Part shown: positions 10,827 to 12,960 of the stretch, one piece after another
How positions within the stretch are numbered: the stretch's first letter is position 1
How the letters are laid out: each line of letters opens with the position of its first letter
Source: Suilimivivens sp964571145
GTDB taxonomy: Bacteria > Bacillota > Clostridia > Lachnospirales > Lachnospiraceae
Length of the DNA: 12,960 nucleotides
Assembly (NCBI GenBank): GCA_964571145.1
Contig: CAZNAP010000067.1
Location: 1-12,960 of the forward strand
Direction of reading: 5' to 3'
Translations under genes and position numbers: made by a program
Notes under the pieces: generated by a model
Seen by the model: only the letters and a program-made list of their open reading frames with translations
What the model was told of the DNA's origin: nothing
Databases searched by the model: none

Positions 10827-12833
10827 ATGAGTAATCAAATTTCAACTACGACTAAAAGAAACAGTGGAATTAAACGTAAACTGTTATGCGTATTATTACC
10901 AATTGTAATATGCGTAATCGCAGTAATTGTAGTACTAGTGTATTTCAATACAAAAAAACTCCTGCTGCAATTAAATGAAGAACATGTGAAAACCAGTACA
11001 CAAAGTGTTGTAAATAAAGTGGAAGCATGGATGGAAGAAACCATAACTGCATTGGAAATGGAACGGGATACAATTCAGTATATGGATATGAACGAAGATG
11101 AGATGTTGGAATACATAAAGCATACAGCAAATGTATATGATTCTTTTCCAGCAGGTATCTATACAGCGATTTCGGAATCGAGTAAGTTAATCCATGCATC
11201 GTTTGTGCCGGGTCCGGACTATGATATTAATGTGAAGTCATGGTATCACGAAGGATTGGCTTCAGAGAAGTTTATTTTTGGTTCTGTATATTTTGATGAG
11301 GATAGCCAGTCTTATGTAGTAGGCGCTTCCGGTGTTTTGAAGGATGGCAGTGGACAAACAATCGGCGTTGCCGCCGCTGATATTTACTTGAATGCAATTT
11401 CAGAAATAGTCAGTCAGGTGCAATTGGAAGATACAGGAAGTGTTTTCCTAGTGGATGGAAATACCGGTACCATTATTGGGCATAAGGACAGCGAGGTAGT
11501 CGGTGTTCCTATGGAAACGCTGGAAGACGAATTTTACACTTACGTAAATAATCGAATTACAAGCGGAGTGCTTGGATTAGAAGTTATGGAACAAAATGGA
11601 AATCGGATTTATGTGGACGTAGAAACTGTACCTGAAAGCGCATGGCTTGCAGTTGCATATGTACCTGAAACTGAGGTATTAAGTGAATTACAATCATTAA
11701 CAACAATGCTGATTTTAGTGGCAGTATTCGGATGTATTTTATTAGTGATTTTCATGGAACGTTTCATTAATTTAATTGTGAAACCGATTAAGCAAATGAG
11801 CAATACAATCACAAGCATGTCAAATGGTGATTTTACCGTGGATGTACCTGTGCATACATCGGATGAAATTGGTGTAATGGCACAAAGCGTACGGCGTTTT
11901 ATAGAGAATATGCGTAGAAGCATCAGCCAGATCATAGATATTTCCGGAACATTAAGTGATCAGGCAGAGAGCAGTTCCAAAATATCGGCAGATTTATCAG
12001 GAGCAGCCAGCTCCATGCAGGAGGTAAGTGAAAGCGTTTCAAACTTACAGCAATCGGTTCAAAACGTTACACAAAGCACGCAATCTTTATCTGATATGGT
12101 TATAGAAGCAGGTGATAAAGGAAAGACTGCCAGCCAGCAGATGCAGGAAGCAGTTGCGGTCACAGAACAGGGTATGGGCGATGTAGGCGCGATTACAGAA
12201 GTAATGGCAGACATATCAACAAAGATGGATCGATTGGAAGAGAGTTCGGTGCAGATGGATGAATCATTGGAGAAAATCAGTAATATGGTTAAAATGATTC
12301 AGGATATTGCAGCGAAAACAAACCTGCTTTCACTGAATGCGTCTATTGAAGCAGCCAGAGCCGGAGAAGCAGGACGTGGCTTTGCAGTGGTAGCGGAAGA
12401 AATCGGTACACTGGCATCTACCAGTCAGGAAGCGGTTGAAGATATCTCTAAACTGACAGAAGAAATTGGAAATAATATCAGGAATACCGTTCAAGAAAGC
12501 CGTGAAAGTGCGAAAGTCATAAAAGACAGCAATGAAATAGTTGAACAGACCAATCAGGCATTCCGTAAAATTTATGAATTTGTTACCAAAACAAACCAGA
12601 CAGTATCGGAAATGGAAGAGAAGATGAAAGAGGTGGATGGCATTGCTAAGGGAGTGGTAGAAAACACGAAAGAACAGGAATCTTTATCTGAGCGAATTCT
12701 GGTCTCTACAACTCAAATGGAAGAAAATTCGCGTATGGTTTCGGAACATAGCAAAGACATTGCAGCTGATGTAGAAGGATTGAAAGAAAATGCGGGTCTT
12801 TTGAATGCATTGTCCGATACCTTTAAGATATAA
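10827..12833 (+). CDS. Methyl-accepting chemotaxis protein with double-Cache sensor
   Basis: 668 residues. TM1 (about 19-40) and TM2 (about 291-311) flank an extracytoplasmic dCache_1 sensor (about 45-285). A HAMP domain (about 312-365: VKPIKQMSNTITSMSNGDFTVDV) follows, then a long helical signalling domain. Its hairpin tip (about 492-540: DIAAKTNLLSLNASIEAARAGEAGRGFAVVAEEIGTLA) binds CheA and CheW. The ligand pocket shows Y132-x4-K137-x-W139-Y140, then Y155 and D157, then D185. This matches the amino-acid-binding dCache motif (Y-x4-R-x-W-Y ... D) except that the Arg is Lys. There is no C-terminal CheR/CheB-binding pentapeptide. The start follows GAGGAGGT (10813-10820). It stands alone with no che or flagellar genes near, so it probably feeds a chemotaxis array encoded elsewhere. 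An amino acid or amine ligand is inferred. Confidence 0.95.
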   Translation: MSNQISTTTKRNSGIKRKLLCVLLPIVICVIAVIVVLVYFNTKKLLLQLNEEHVKTSTQSVVNKVEAWMEETITALEMERDTIQYMDMNEDEMLEYIKHTANVYDSFPAGIYTAISESSKLIHASFVPGPDYDINVKSWYHEGLASEKFIFGSVYFDEDSQSYVVGASGVLKDGSGQTIGVAAADIYLNAISEIVSQVQLEDTGSVFLVDGNTGTIIGHKDSEVVGVPMETLEDEFYTYVNNRITSGVLGLEVMEQNGNRIYVDVETVPESAWLAVAYVPETEVLSELQSLTTMLILVAVFGCILLVIFMERFINLIVKPIKQMSNTITSMSNGDFTVDVPVHTSDEIGVMAQSVRRFIENMRRSISQIIDISGTLSDQAESSSKISADLSGAASSMQEVSESVSNLQQSVQNVTQSTQSLSDMVIEAGDKGKTASQQMQEAVAVTEQGMGDVGAITEVMADISTKMDRLEESSVQMDESLEKISNMVKMIQDIAAKTNLLSLNASIEAARAGEAGRGFAVVAEEIGTLASTSQEAVEDISKLTEEIGNNIRNTVQESRESAKVIKDSNEIVEQTNQAFRKIYEFVTKTNQTVSEMEEKMKEVDGIAKGVVENTKEQESLSERILVSTTQMEENSRMVSEHSKDIAADVEGLKENAGLLNALSDTFKI

Positions 12834-12879
12834 TGTTTTTGTTAGAATCATGTAGCGACAGTCACAATAAAAAATGAGG

Positions 12880-12927
12880 GATAGCATATAGCGCTTCATA
12901 CAAGAATTGTTATATGCTATCTTCTTG
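12880..12927 (+). terminator. Terminator-like inverted repeat after the chemoreceptor gene
   Basis: GATAGCATATA (12880-12890) pairs perfectly with TATATGCTATC (12911-12921) over 11 bp around a 20-base loop. The T-run after it is poor (TTCTTG). A second, overlapping repeat CAAGAA (12901-12906) / TTCTTG (12922-12927) could compete with it. It lies 46 bp after the stop and is probably the transcript end, but not a textbook terminator. Confidence 0.55.
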
Positions 12928-12960
12928 AAAAATATTTTATAGAAAGTTTATAATTGAACA

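Noticed and set aside
10790..11219. GGGTCCGGAC repeated in the chemoreceptor leader (10790-10799) and coding sequence (11210-11219)
   Set aside because: The second copy encodes an ordinary Pro-Gly-Pro-Asp turn. A 10-bp match with no further symmetry is weak evidence of function.
11609..11935. 108-codon minus-strand frame inside the chemoreceptor gene
   Set aside because: Antisense shadow of the TM2/HAMP coding region without a start signal.

Overview
The window looks like chromosome from a low-to-moderate GC Gram-positive anaerobe of the Clostridia, most likely a member of the Lachnospiraceae (Clostridium cluster XIVa). That placement is inference. It rests on codon and base use, AGGAGG-type ribosome binding sites, sigma-A promoters with TG-extended -10 boxes, a long-form hibernation factor, an ECF-type vitamin transporter subunit, secreted NlpC/P60 and M23 wall hydrolases, and a Cache-type chemoreceptor. 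There are no rRNA, tRNA, CRISPR, insertion-sequence or phage genes.

Layout: (1) 1-2570, three tightly spaced plus-strand genes: a metzincin-like zinc protease (possibly cut at its 5' end by the window edge), a FabG-like short-chain dehydrogenase resembling the EF-P 5-aminopentanone reductase group, and NADPH thioredoxin reductase (trxB), closed by a hairpin. (2) 2581-4046, a monocistronic secreted SH3-SH3-NlpC/P60 peptidoglycan endopeptidase, with a consensus promoter, a perfect WalR-type box in its leader and a strong terminator. (3) 4047-4494, a roughly 450-bp very AT-rich non-coding stretch holding a cluster of DnaA-box-like sequences (two perfect TTATCCACA) and a 13-bp direct repeat, ending in the hpf promoter. 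(4) hpf, with its own terminator. (5) 5138-8190, a two-gene glycosylation operon: a polytopic GT-C-like membrane protein and a GT2-GtrA fusion. (6) 8207-9554, a promoter followed at once by a terminator (attenuator or small RNA), then an ECF S-component and a P-loop (uridine kinase-like) kinase. (7) 9515-10600, a membrane-anchored M23 endopeptidase on the minus strand, convergent with and overlapping the kinase. (8) 10827-12833, a double-Cache methyl-accepting chemotaxis protein, divergent from the M23 gene with back-to-back promoters around an inverted repeat.

How the genes fit together: much of the window concerns the cell envelope (two wall hydrolases, two glycosyltransferase-type proteins, an outward-facing protease candidate and a receptor). 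Redox and translation housekeeping (trxB, the SDR, hpf) and a possible uptake-and-phosphorylate vitamin or nucleoside module make up the rest. I see no convincing multi-gene defence or mobile system. The most interesting signals are regulatory: the DnaA-box cluster away from dnaA, the WalR-type box, the short terminated transcript before the ECF gene, and the altered amino-acid-binding motif of the chemoreceptor.
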